Part shown: positions 24,573 to 31,666 of the stretch, piece by piece
Numbering within the stretch: position 1 is the first letter of the stretch
How the letters are laid out: each line of letters opens with the position of its first letter
Assembly (NCBI RefSeq): GCF_036116635.1
Contig: NZ_CP107995.1
Coordinates: forward strand, 8,742,001-8,806,000
Reading direction: 5' to 3'
DNA: 64,000 nucleotides
Origin: Amycolatopsis sp. NBC_00345
GTDB taxonomy: Bacteria > Actinomycetota > Actinomycetes > Mycobacteriales > Pseudonocardiaceae
Made by a program: the position numbers and the translations under genes
Notes under the pieces: model-generated
What the model saw: the letters and a program-made list of their open reading frames with translations, nothing else
Told to the model about the DNA's origin: nothing
Databases searched by the model: none

Positions 24573-24878
24573 GTGAGCGAAATGCAGGAACGCGCTGATC
24601 ATCTGCCTCGTGACCTGACGATCTACATTGTCGCGCGCTTCGCGCTCGTGGCGATCGTCGCCTGGGTGTTGTCGCTGGTCGGGGTGCCGCTGCTGGTCGC
24701 CCTGCTGATCGGGCTCGTCGTGGGCCTGCCGGTCGGGCTGCTGGTGTTCCGCTCGCTCAACGCGCGCGTGACCGCCGGCCTGGCCAAGCGCAACGAGTCC
24801 CGCGCCCGGGCCCGCGCCGCACTGCGCGCCCAGCTGCGTGGCGACGTCACCGCCGAGTCCGAGCACCGGACCGCATGA
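24573..24878 (+). CDS. DUF4229 domain membrane protein
   Basis: The 101-residue protein has two hydrophobic helices (IYIVARFALVAIVAWVLSLV and PLLVALLIGLVVGLPVGLLV) and a basic, alanine-rich cytoplasmic helix, matching DUF4229. Function is unknown. GTG at 24573 has TAGCCT about 8 nt upstream. The stop overlaps the next gene by 4 nt (ATGA), so it is translated with the PLP enzyme. Confidence 0.8.
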   Translation: MSEMQERADHLPRDLTIYIVARFALVAIVAWVLSLVGVPLLVALLIGLVVGLPVGLLVFRSLNARVTAGLAKRNESRARARAALRAQLRGDVTAESEHRTA

Positions 24879-25951
24879 GCAGGCTCCATAGTCGCGCTTG
24901 GGTGCGTGAGGCCGTCCGGATCATCGAGGCCGACGCGAACCGCAGTGCCGACACACACCTGCACGTCTTCCCGCTGCCCCCGGAGTGGGGCGTGGACCTC
25001 TACCTCAAGGACGAGTCCGTTCACCCCACCGGCTCGCTCAAACACCGGCTGGCGCGCTCCCTGCTGCTGTACGGGCTGGTCAACGGCCAGATCGGCCAGA
25101 ACACCGTGCTGATCGAGGCGTCCAGCGGCTCGACGGCCGTCTCGGAGGCGTACTTCGCCCGGATGCTCGGCCTGCGGTTCGTGACCGTGGTGCCGCGGCG
25201 GACGAGCAAGGAGAAGATCGCGCTCATCGAGTTCTACGGCGGCGAGTGCCACTACGTCGACCGCGCGCCGGACATGTACTCCGAGGCCGAGCGACTGGCC
25301 GCCGAGTGCGGCGGGCACTACCTCGACCAGTTCACCTACGCCGAGCGCGCGACGGACTGGCGTGGCAACAACAACATCGCCGAGTCGGTGTACGCGCAGA
25401 TGCGCGCCGAGCGGCACCCGGTGCCGAGCTGGATCGTCGTCGGCGCGGGCACGGGCGGCACGAGCGCGACCTTCGGCCGGTACGTCCGCTACAAGCGGCA
25501 CACCACCAAGATCGGCGTGGTGGACCCGGAGAACTCGTCGTTCTTCGGCGCGTGGGAAACCGGCGCGCTGGACTACGCGACGGGCATGCCGTCGCGGATC
25601 GAGGGCATCGGGCGGCCGCGGGTGGAGCCGTCGTTCGTGCCCGGCGTGATCGACGAGATGTTCCAGGTCCCCGACGCGGGCTCACTCGCCGCGATCCGGC
25701 TGCTGCGCGACCACACCGGCCACTGGGCGGGCGGCTCGACCGGCACCAACCTGTACGGCGCGTTCCTGCTCATCTCGCGCATGCTCGCCGAGGGCCAGGC
25801 CGGCTCGGTCGTCACGCTCCTGTGCGACGGCGGCGAGCGCTACGCGAACACGTACTACTCCGACGAGTGGCTCGCCGAGCAGGAAATCGACATCGCGCCG
25901 TACCGCGCGAAGTTCGACGAGTTCCTGCTCAGCGGGAAGTTCGCGGGCTAA
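24875..25951 (+). CDS. PLP-dependent cysteine synthase-fold enzyme (Cds1-like)
   Basis: The 358-residue protein is a fold-type II PLP enzyme. LKDESVHPTGSLKHRLARS carries the PLP lysine, SSGSTAVSEAYFAR the Asn/Ser-loop equivalent, and GAGTGGTSATFGRY the glycine-rich phosphate loop. It resembles the M. tuberculosis Rv3684 (Cds1) protein, reported as an L-cysteine desulfhydrase, more than biosynthetic CysK. It may break down cysteine to pyruvate, ammonia and sulfide, or make a cysteine derivative. It is coupled to the DUF4229 gene and is followed by a strong hairpin. Confidence 0.8.
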   Translation: MSRLHSRAWVREAVRIIEADANRSADTHLHVFPLPPEWGVDLYLKDESVHPTGSLKHRLARSLLLYGLVNGQIGQNTVLIEASSGSTAVSEAYFARMLGLRFVTVVPRRTSKEKIALIEFYGGECHYVDRAPDMYSEAERLAAECGGHYLDQFTYAERATDWRGNNNIAESVYAQMRAERHPVPSWIVVGAGTGGTSATFGRYVRYKRHTTKIGVVDPENSSFFGAWETGALDYATGMPSRIEGIGRPRVEPSFVPGVIDEMFQVPDAGSLAAIRLLRDHTGHWAGGSTGTNLYGAFLLISRMLAEGQAGSVVTLLCDGGERYANTYYSDEWLAEQEIDIAPYRAKFDEFLLSGKFAG

Positions 25952-25952
25952 A

Positions 25953-26005
25953 GCCGTCAAGGCCTCCTTACCCGCGTCGCACGCGGGTAAGGAGGCCTTG
26001 ACGGC
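25953..26005. terminator. Strong hairpin between the PLP enzyme gene and menA
   Basis: Two perfectly complementary 25-nt arms (25953-25977 and 25981-26005, starting GCCGTCAAGGCCTCC) flank a 3-nt loop. It begins just after the forward stop and ends 6 nt before the end of convergent menA, so it probably terminates both. No U-tract is present. Confidence 0.8.
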
Positions 26006-26011
26006 AGTCGG

Positions 26012-26881
26012 CTAGAAGCTCAGCGCGACGGCGCTCAGCACGGACCACGCGAGCATCGCCAGCCCGGTGTCGCGCAGGGCCGGGATCAGGGCGCGGCCGT
26101 GCTGCCCGCCGCCGACGGCCTTGGCGGACTTGATCAACATCGGCGCGGTGACCAGCGCGATCAGCGACAGCGGGTGCCAGATGCCGAGCAGCACGGTGAC
26201 CACGTACGGCACGGCCACCAGCGTCAGGTACATCCGGCGCGTGCCCTTGTCGCCGAGGCGGGTGGCGAGGGTGCGCTTGCCCGACTCGATGTCGGTCGGG
26301 ATGTCGCGCAGGTTGTTGGCCGTGAGGACGCCCATGGAGAAGCAGCCGACGGCGACGGCGCAGCCCAGCGCGGCCCAGCTGACGCGACCGGCCTGCACGT
26401 ACGTGGTGCCGAGCACCGCCGCGAGGCCGAAGAAGACGAAGACGGCGATCTCACCGAAGCCGTAGTAGCCGTAAGGCTTCTTGCCGCCGGTGTAGAACCA
26501 GGCGCCGAGGATGCAGAGCGCGCCCACGACGAGCAGCCACCAGTAGCCCGTGAGCGCCACCAGAAGCAGGCCCAGCACCCCGGCCAGGCCGAGGCAGCCC
26601 AGCGCGGCCCGGAGCACGGCCTTCGGGTCGGCCGTGCCGGACCCGACCAGCCGCAGCGGGCCGACGCGGTGCTCGTCGGTGCCGCGGACGCCGTCGGAGT
26701 AGTCGTTGGAGAAGTTCACGCCGATGATCAAGGACAGTGCGACCAGCAGCGCGAGCAGCGAGCGCCACCAGGAGAACGCGTCCAGCGCGATCGCAGCCCC
26801 CACACCGGCGACCACGGGGGCAATCGCGTTGGGCAGCGTCCGCGGGCGGGCGCCTTCGATCCATTCACTCACTGTCGCCAT
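26012..26881 (-). CDS. menA: 1,4-dihydroxy-2-naphthoate polyprenyltransferase
   Basis: MenA attaches the polyprenyl side chain to 1,4-dihydroxy-2-naphthoate in the membrane to give demethylmenaquinone. The 289-residue protein has about eight hydrophobic helices and both Asp-rich motifs of the UbiA family, NFSNDYSDGVRGTDEHR and NNLRDIPTDIESGKRTLA. The ATG at 26881 is used. It is the membrane step between MenB/MenE and MenG, all encoded within 12 kb, and the polyprenyl donor could be made by the synthase at 59.4 kb. Confidence 0.96.
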   Translation of the reverse strand: MATVSEWIEGARPRTLPNAIAPVVAGVGAAIALDAFSWWRSLLALLVALSLIIGVNFSNDYSDGVRGTDEHRVGPLRLVGSGTADPKAVLRAALGCLGLAGVLGLLLVALTGYWWLLVVGALCILGAWFYTGGKKPYGYYGFGEIAVFVFFGLAAVLGTTYVQAGRVSWAALGCAVAVGCFSMGVLTANNLRDIPTDIESGKRTLATRLGDKGTRRMYLTLVAVPYVVTVLLGIWHPLSLIALVTAPMLIKSAKAVGGGQHGRALIPALRDTGLAMLAWSVLSAVALSF

Positions 26882-26916
26882 GGGCGTTATTCAACTCCAC
26901 GACGATCTTCACCCGG

Positions 26917-27048
26917 TCAATAACCCGGGCCTACCTGCCACGTGAGGGTGCCGCTGAACGGCTCGTCCGCCGACGCGGCTCCCGCGGCCACCACCAGGGC
27001 CAACACGACGCCGACGGTGGCGACAACCGCTTTCGTCCATCTCGTCAT
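26917..27048 (-). CDS. Putative small secreted peptide
   Basis: Reading leftwards from ATG at 27048 gives 43 residues with a textbook signal peptide: basic start MTRWTK, hydrophobic core AVVATVGVVLALVVAAGA and an AASA cleavage site. A mature peptide of about 16 residues follows (DEPFSGTLTWQVGPGY). It lies in the 217-nt gap between menE and menA on the same strand. No good Shine-Dalgarno sequence is visible, so expression is uncertain. It could be the remnant of a longer secreted protein. Nothing similar is recognised. Confidence 0.4.
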   Translation of the reverse strand: MTRWTKAVVATVGVVLALVVAAGAASADEPFSGTLTWQVGPGY

Positions 27049-27099
27049 GCCAGCCAGCCAAACGCGAGCACAACGCGCTGTCAACGATTGACCGGGATT

Positions 27100-28242
27100 T
27101 CAGGACGTCAGTAGTGCTTTGACGGCACCGCGGTCGATCTTGCCGGGCCCGCGCAGGGGCAGTTCCGCCGTGAACTCCAGGCGTTTCGGCGTCGCGGCGG
27201 GGCCCAGCTCGGCCCGGACGGCGGCGCGCAGGCCGGAGCCGTCGGCCGCGCCGTCGGTGACGACCAGCGCGACCACCGCCTCGCCCCACTCCGGGTCCGG
27301 GAGGCCGACGACGCAGGCGTCGCGTACCCCCGGCTGGCCGCCGAGCACCCGTTCGACCTCGGCGGCCGACACCTTCACGCCGCCGGTGTTGATCACGTCG
27401 TCCGCGCGGCCCAGCACCTCCACCCGGCCGTCGGCGTGGATCCGGCCGCGGTCGGAGGTGCGGAACCAGCCGTCACCGAACGACTCGGCGGTCAGCTCCG
27501 GCGCGAGCCGGTAGCCGTGGGCCAGCACGTCGCCGGCGATGCGGATGCGGTCGTCGGCGTCGAGTTCCACGCGGACGCCGTCGAGGGGGACGCCGTCGTA
27601 CACGCAGCCGCTGGCCGTCTCGCTCATGCCGTACGCGGGCATGATCCGGACGCCCGCTTCAGCCGCTCGTGTACGCAGCTTCGGCGACGTCGCCGCCGCG
27701 CCCAGCACAATCGCGTCGAAGGCGCGCGCGGCTTCGAGACCGGCGCCGCCGTCGTCGAGCAGCCGGACGAGCTGGGTCGGGACCAACGCGGTGTAGCTCG
27801 GACCGGCCGCGGCCAGCACCGGCGCGGCGGCCGCGGCGAAGTCGTCCGGGCGGAAGCCGTTGCCGACGAGGTACGCCGCTCGCGTGCCCGCCAACCGCGC
27901 GCGGACGAGTACCTGCAGGCCGCCGATGTAGTGCGCGGGCGTCGCGAGCAGCCAGTGGCCGGGGCCGCCGAGCCGGTCGTGCGTCGCGCGCGCCGACGCG
28001 GTCAGCGCGGACGGCGACAGCAGCACGCCCTTCGGCGCCCCGGTGGACCCGGAGGTGGCGATGACCACCGCCGTCCCTGGCTCCGCCGGAGTGCCGGGGA
28101 CCATGCCTTCCAGCAGCGCGGGCGCCGACGGGTCGGCGGCGTTCAGCGGCAGCACCGCCTCGCCGCCGTCCAGCGCCGACGCCACCGCGGCGTCCAGCGC
28201 GGCGACCGCGTCCGCGCTCCCGTCGAGCCACACCACACGCAC
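27100..28242 (-). CDS. menE: o-Succinylbenzoate-CoA ligase
   Basis: MenE activates o-succinylbenzoate with ATP and CoA in menaquinone synthesis. The 380-residue protein is an ANL-superfamily adenylating enzyme with the P-loop-like ATSGSTGAPKGVLLSP, the core YGMSETASGCVYDG, WFRTSDRGRIHADGRVEVLGR and a C-terminal catalytic lysine region RGPGKIDRGAVK. It is shorter than most ANL enzymes, as is usual for actinobacterial MenE. GTG at 28242 is preferred because GGAGG lies 7 nt upstream; the longer reading from 28260 would swallow that site. The product goes to MenB, encoded just upstream on the same strand. Confidence 0.92.
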   Translation of the reverse strand: MRVVWLDGSADAVAALDAAVASALDGGEAVLPLNAADPSAPALLEGMVPGTPAEPGTAVVIATSGSTGAPKGVLLSPSALTASARATHDRLGGPGHWLLATPAHYIGGLQVLVRARLAGTRAAYLVGNGFRPDDFAAAAAPVLAAAGPSYTALVPTQLVRLLDDGGAGLEAARAFDAIVLGAAATSPKLRTRAAEAGVRIMPAYGMSETASGCVYDGVPLDGVRVELDADDRIRIAGDVLAHGYRLAPELTAESFGDGWFRTSDRGRIHADGRVEVLGRADDVINTGGVKVSAAEVERVLGGQPGVRDACVVGLPDPEWGEAVVALVVTDGAADGSGLRAAVRAELGPAATPKRLEFTAELPLRGPGKIDRGAVKALLTS

Positions 28243-28267
28243 GAGCGAACCTCCAGCCACGTCAAGG

Positions 28268-28313
28268 CTCGTGAGTGTTTATGACGGTTCTAACCGGCAT
28301 AAACACTCACGAG
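28268..28313. repeat. 46-bp palindromic intergenic repeat, family A, copy 4
   Basis: It runs CTCGTGAGTGTTTATGACGG to ATAAACACTCACGAG with core GGTTCTAACC; the outer arms are fully complementary through GTTTAT/ATAAAC. It lies between the menB stop (28318) and the menE start (28242). Confidence 0.9.
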
Positions 28314-28317
28314 GGGG

Positions 28318-29241
28318 TCAGTAGTAGTACGGGTAGTCGGCCCAGTCTGGGTCCCGCTTCTGCAGGAACGCGTCGCGGCCCTCCACGGCCTCGTCCTGCA
28401 TGTACGCCAGACGGGTGGTTTCCCCGGCGAAGAGCTGCTGGCCGACCAGGCCGTCGTCGATCGCGTTGAAGGCGTACTTCAGCATCCGCTGCGCGGTCGG
28501 CGACTTGCCGAGGATCGCCCAGCCCCACTCCAGTGCCTCGGCCTCCAGCGAGGCGTGCGGGACGACGGCGTTCACCGCGCCCATCGCCTGCATCTGCTCG
28601 GCGGTGTAGTCGCGGCCCAGGAAGAAGATCTCGCGCGCGAACTTCTGCCCGACCTGCCGCGCGAGGTAGGCCGAGCCGAATCCGCCGTCGAACGAGCCGA
28701 CGTCGGCGTCGGTCTGCTTGAACCGCGCGTGCTCGGCCGAGGCCAGGGTGAGATCGCACACCACGTGCAGCGAGTGCCCGCCGCCCGCGGCCCAGCCGGG
28801 CACGACGGCGACGACCGGTTTCGGCATGAACCGGATCAGCCGCTGGACCTCGAGGATGTGCAGCCGGCCCGCCCGCGCCGGGTCGACCGTGTCGGAGGTC
28901 TCCCCGCTCGCGTACTGATACCCGGACCTTCCGCGAATACGCTGGTCACCGCCGGAACAGAAGGCCCACCCGCCGTCCTTGGGCGACGGGCCGTTCCCGG
29001 TGAGCAGGACACAGCCGACGTCCGAGCCCATCCGCGCGTGGTCGAGGGCGCGGTAGAGCTCGTCGACGGTGTGGGGCCGGAAGGCGTTACGGACCTCGGG
29101 GCGGTCGAACGCGACCCGGACCACCCGTTTGCCGGAGCGGCTTTCGGTCGAGCGGTGGTAGGTGATGTCGGTGAAGGCGAAACCTTCGACCTCGGTCCAT
29201 GCGGCCGGATCGAACAGCTCGGAAACTCGGGCGTCATCCAC
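28318..29241 (-). CDS. menB: 1,4-dihydroxy-2-naphthoyl-CoA synthase
   Basis: MenB closes o-succinylbenzoyl-CoA to dihydroxynaphthoyl-CoA. The 307-residue crotonase-fold protein has FCSGGDQRIRGRSGYQY, the oxyanion region VPGWAAGGGHSLHVVCDLT, the catalytic-Asp segment KQTDADVGSFDGGFGS, and the C-terminal DPDWADYPYYY typical of MenB. GTG at 29241 is chosen: TATTCT lies 7 nt upstream and no ribosome binding site is visible, so the mRNA is probably leaderless. A much longer in-frame reading to 29856 only shadows menD. The promoter regions of menB and divergent menD share about 100 nt. Confidence 0.95.
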   Translation of the reverse strand: MDDARVSELFDPAAWTEVEGFAFTDITYHRSTESRSGKRVVRVAFDRPEVRNAFRPHTVDELYRALDHARMGSDVGCVLLTGNGPSPKDGGWAFCSGGDQRIRGRSGYQYASGETSDTVDPARAGRLHILEVQRLIRFMPKPVVAVVPGWAAGGGHSLHVVCDLTLASAEHARFKQTDADVGSFDGGFGSAYLARQVGQKFAREIFFLGRDYTAEQMQAMGAVNAVVPHASLEAEALEWGWAILGKSPTAQRMLKYAFNAIDDGLVGQQLFAGETTRLAYMQDEAVEGRDAFLQKRDPDWADYPYYY

Positions 29242-29248
29242 GTTTGGG

Positions 29249-29254
29249 AGAATA
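29249..29254 (-). promoter_or_regulatory. Putative -10 of leaderless menB
   Basis: TATTCT on the minus strand is 7 nt before the menB GTG. On the plus strand the overlapping hexamer GAGAAT stands 7 nt before the GTG at 29261, so the two divergent transcripts may use overlapping -10 elements. Confidence 0.5.
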
Positions 29255-29260
29255 GGACCT

Positions 29261-29350
29261 GTGGACACTTTTGCTGTGCTTGATGCCGCCTCCGCGGGAG
29301 GGAGTGCGTCGGCGCTGCCTGATGCCGCCGCCGCTGGGGCGTGCCGGTGA
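29261..29350 (+). CDS. Possible short upstream ORF coupled to menD
   Basis: GTG at 29261 opens a 29-codon frame (VDTFAVLDAASAGGSASALP then DAAAAGACR) whose TGA at 29348-29350 overlaps the menD GTG at 29347, the GTGA arrangement seen throughout the window. It begins 7 nt after GAGAAT, so it could be leaderless. It may serve only to bring ribosomes to menD, which lacks a clear ribosome binding site. The peptide matches nothing I know. Confidence 0.3.
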   Translation: MDTFAVLDAASAGGSASALPDAAAAGACR

Positions 29351-31020
29351 ACCCGTCCACCGCGCAGGCCCGGGTGATCGTCGACGAGCTCGTCCGCAAC
29401 ACCGTCTCCCACGTGGTCCTCTGCCCCGGCTCGCGTAACGCGCCGTTGTCGATCGCGCTGTACGACGCGGCCGCGGCCGGGCGGCTGCAGCTGCACGTCC
29501 GCATCGACGAGCGCGGCGCCGCGTTTCTCGCCCTCGGCATCGCCGCGCGCACCGGGCGGCCCGCGGCCGTGGTGTGCACGTCCGGCACCGCGGCGGCGAA
29601 CTTCCACCCCGCCGTGCTGGAGGCCGACCGCGCCGGCGTGCCGCTGATCGTGCTGACCGCCGACCGGCCGCCGGAGCTGCGCGCGGCCGGCGCGAGCCAG
29701 GTGATCGACCAGTACCAGCTCTACGGCAACGCCGTGCGCTACTTCGACGAGCTGGCCGTGGCCGAGCGACGGCCCGGCCAGAACTCGTACTGGCGCAGCC
29801 AGATCTGCCGCGCGTGGAACGCCGCGTACGGCGAGTGGCGCTGCGGGCCGGTGCACCTGAACATCCCGTTCCGCGACCCGCTGGTGCCGGACTTCGACGA
29901 CGAGGCGTGGTACGAGTCACTCGAGGGCCGCCCGGACGGCGAGCGCTGGACGGAGCTGCCGGACTTCGGCGCGCTGCCCTCGTTCGTGGTCCCGTCGGCG
30001 CGGCACGGCCTGGTGATCGCGTGTGACACCGGCGTGCAGGCGGCCAGCGAGTGGGCCGAGCAGCACGGCTGGCCGGTGGTGTCGGAGACCGGCGGCCTCG
30101 GCCTGTCCGGCTCGACCGCGATCCCGGCCGGCGCGTGGCTGCTGGGCGTCGAGGAGTTCATCAGCAAGCACCGGCCGGAGCAGGTGCTCTGCCTCGGCCG
30201 TCCGACGGTGTTCCGGCAGGTCCAGCAGGTGCTCTCCGACCCGGCGGTCGAGGTGCTGCTGGTGCGCCCGGACTCCGACTGGCCCGCGCCCGCGCACAAC
30301 GTCCGGCAGGTCGGCCAGTGGTTCGCCGAGCCGACGAAGCCCGCCGACCCGGAGTGGCTCGCGAGCTGGCAGCGCGCCGACGCGGCCGCCACCGGCGCCG
30401 TCACGGAGGCACTGGCCGGCGAGCCGTGGCCGAGCGGCCTGCGGGTGGCGACCGAGTTGGTGGACGCGCTGCCCGACGGCGCGCTGCTGGTGGTCGGCTC
30501 GTCGAACCCGACGCGGGACGTCGCGCTGGCCGGGCGGCTGCGCCCGGACGTGCTGGTGCACCGCAACCGCGGCGTCGCGGGCATCGACGGCACGGTGTCC
30601 ACGGCCATCGGCGCGGCCATGGTGCACCGCGCGCCGTCGTATGCGCTGCTGGGCGACCTGACGTTCCTGCACGACGCGAGCGGCCTGCTCACCGGCCCCA
30701 CGGAACAGCGCCCGGACCTGACGATCGTGGTGCTCAACGACGACGGTGGCGGCATCTTCTCCCTACTGGAACAGGGCGCGCCCGAGTACAGCGCGAGCTT
30801 CGAGCGCGTGTTCGGCACCCCGCACGGCGCCGACCTGGGCGCGCTGTGCGCGGGCTACCGCGTGCCGCACGTCGTCGCCGAGACGATCACGGAGTTCCGC
30901 GCCGCGCTGAAGCCCAAGCCGGGGCTGCGGGTGGTCGAGGTCCGCGTCGACCGGACCCGGCACCGTGACCTGCACGCGCGGCTTCGTTCGGCGGTGGCGG
31001 CCGCGGTGGGGTCCGCCTGA
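29347..31020 (+). CDS. menD: SEPHCHC synthase (menaquinone biosynthesis MenD)
   Basis: MenD is a thiamine-diphosphate enzyme that adds a succinyl semialdehyde unit from 2-oxoglutarate to isochorismate. The 557-residue protein has NPSTAQARVIVDELVRN, CPGSRNAPLSIALY, the catalytic-Glu segment IDERGAAFLALGIA, VVCTSGTAAANFHPAV and the ThDP motif LLGDLTFLHDASGLL ... LNDDGGGIF. GTG at 29347 matches the usual MenD N-terminus (MNPSTA) and overlaps the stop of a short upstream frame; GTG at 29341 is an alternative. It is divergent from menB. Confidence 0.95.
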   Translation: MNPSTAQARVIVDELVRNTVSHVVLCPGSRNAPLSIALYDAAAAGRLQLHVRIDERGAAFLALGIAARTGRPAAVVCTSGTAAANFHPAVLEADRAGVPLIVLTADRPPELRAAGASQVIDQYQLYGNAVRYFDELAVAERRPGQNSYWRSQICRAWNAAYGEWRCGPVHLNIPFRDPLVPDFDDEAWYESLEGRPDGERWTELPDFGALPSFVVPSARHGLVIACDTGVQAASEWAEQHGWPVVSETGGLGLSGSTAIPAGAWLLGVEEFISKHRPEQVLCLGRPTVFRQVQQVLSDPAVEVLLVRPDSDWPAPAHNVRQVGQWFAEPTKPADPEWLASWQRADAAATGAVTEALAGEPWPSGLRVATELVDALPDGALLVVGSSNPTRDVALAGRLRPDVLVHRNRGVAGIDGTVSTAIGAAMVHRAPSYALLGDLTFLHDASGLLTGPTEQRPDLTIVVLNDDGGGIFSLLEQGAPEYSASFERVFGTPHGADLGALCAGYRVPHVVAETITEFRAALKPKPGLRVVEVRVDRTRHRDLHARLRSAVAAAVGSA

Positions 31021-31054
31021 GCCCTGACCTCCTGTATCGAGGGTCACATCCGGC

Positions 31055-31109
31055 AGCGGATTAAACTCCGTACTACGTACATTGTACGATGTACGTAGTT
31101 TAATCCGCT
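31055..31109. promoter_or_regulatory. Large AT-rich dyad upstream of the VOC gene
   Basis: Outer arms AGCGGATTAAACT (31055-31067) and AGTTTAATCCGCT (31097-31109) are perfectly complementary. Inner arms CTACGTACAT (31073-31082) and ATGTACGTAG (31089-31098) flank a 6-nt loop. The left side has a short insertion, so the two dyads overlap by CT/AG on the right. The element ends 2 nt before GGAGG of the next gene. It could be an operator for an unknown regulator or an RNA structure controlling translation. Confidence 0.6.
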
Positions 31110-31119
31110 GGGAGGCAGT

Positions 31120-31509
31120 ATGAAGATCACCGGAACCGCGTTGTCGCTGAACGTGGAGGACGTCGCCGCTTCGGCGGCCTTCCTCGTCGAGCATTTCGGC
31201 TTCACTGAGCGAATGGCCGCCGACGGGTTCGCCGGCCTCGGCCGTGACGACGCCGGTGTGAACGTGGTCTTCCTGCGCCGGGGCCTGCCCACTCTGCCCG
31301 CTGATCAGCGCGACGACGTCGCCCAAGGGCTGATCCTCGCCTTCGAAGTCGATGACCTCGAAGGCGAACTGGCTCGTCTGCAGGCCGCGGGAGTGACCAT
31401 CACGATGCCGTTGACCAGCGAGGAGTGGGGCGAGCGCGCGTTTCAGGTCCGCGACCCCAACGGGGTGATCGTTCAGCTGGTGGACTGGAAGGCGCCGACG
31501 GGCGGCTGA
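31120..31509 (+). CDS. VOC (glyoxalase/bleomycin resistance) family protein
   Basis: The 129-residue protein is a single VOC fold with two beta-alpha-beta-beta-beta modules: ITGTALSLNVEDVAASAAFL with EHFGFTERMAADGF, then LAFEVDDLEGELARLQAAGV with QVRDPNGVIVQLVDW. The family includes metal-dependent isomerases, dioxygenases and drug-binding proteins; the terminal EW/QL residues leave the metal site uncertain. The ATG follows GGAGG at 3-7 nt. An unusually AT-rich dyad lies just upstream, so expression is probably controlled by a dedicated regulator not encoded next to it. Confidence 0.85.
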   Translation: MKITGTALSLNVEDVAASAAFLVEHFGFTERMAADGFAGLGRDDAGVNVVFLRRGLPTLPADQRDDVAQGLILAFEVDDLEGELARLQAAGVTITMPLTSEEWGERAFQVRDPNGVIVQLVDWKAPTGG

Positions 31510-31666
31510 CGAACTCCCGCCGGGAACTCGCCGGAAACTCGCCGAACAGACCGGAAATTCCCCAGCTCGCCACCGTTCCCAGCGGGTAAGAACCTTCCTT
31601 CGGCTGTATCTCGGGCATCGTGAGCTGGCTAAGTTCGAGCGCGCTGATCACCTTTGGAGGAATCAC

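Noticed and set aside
28318..29856. menB extended to 512 codons
   Set aside because: The extra 200 residues are antisense to menD. The conserved MenB start and a leaderless -10 element point to 29241.
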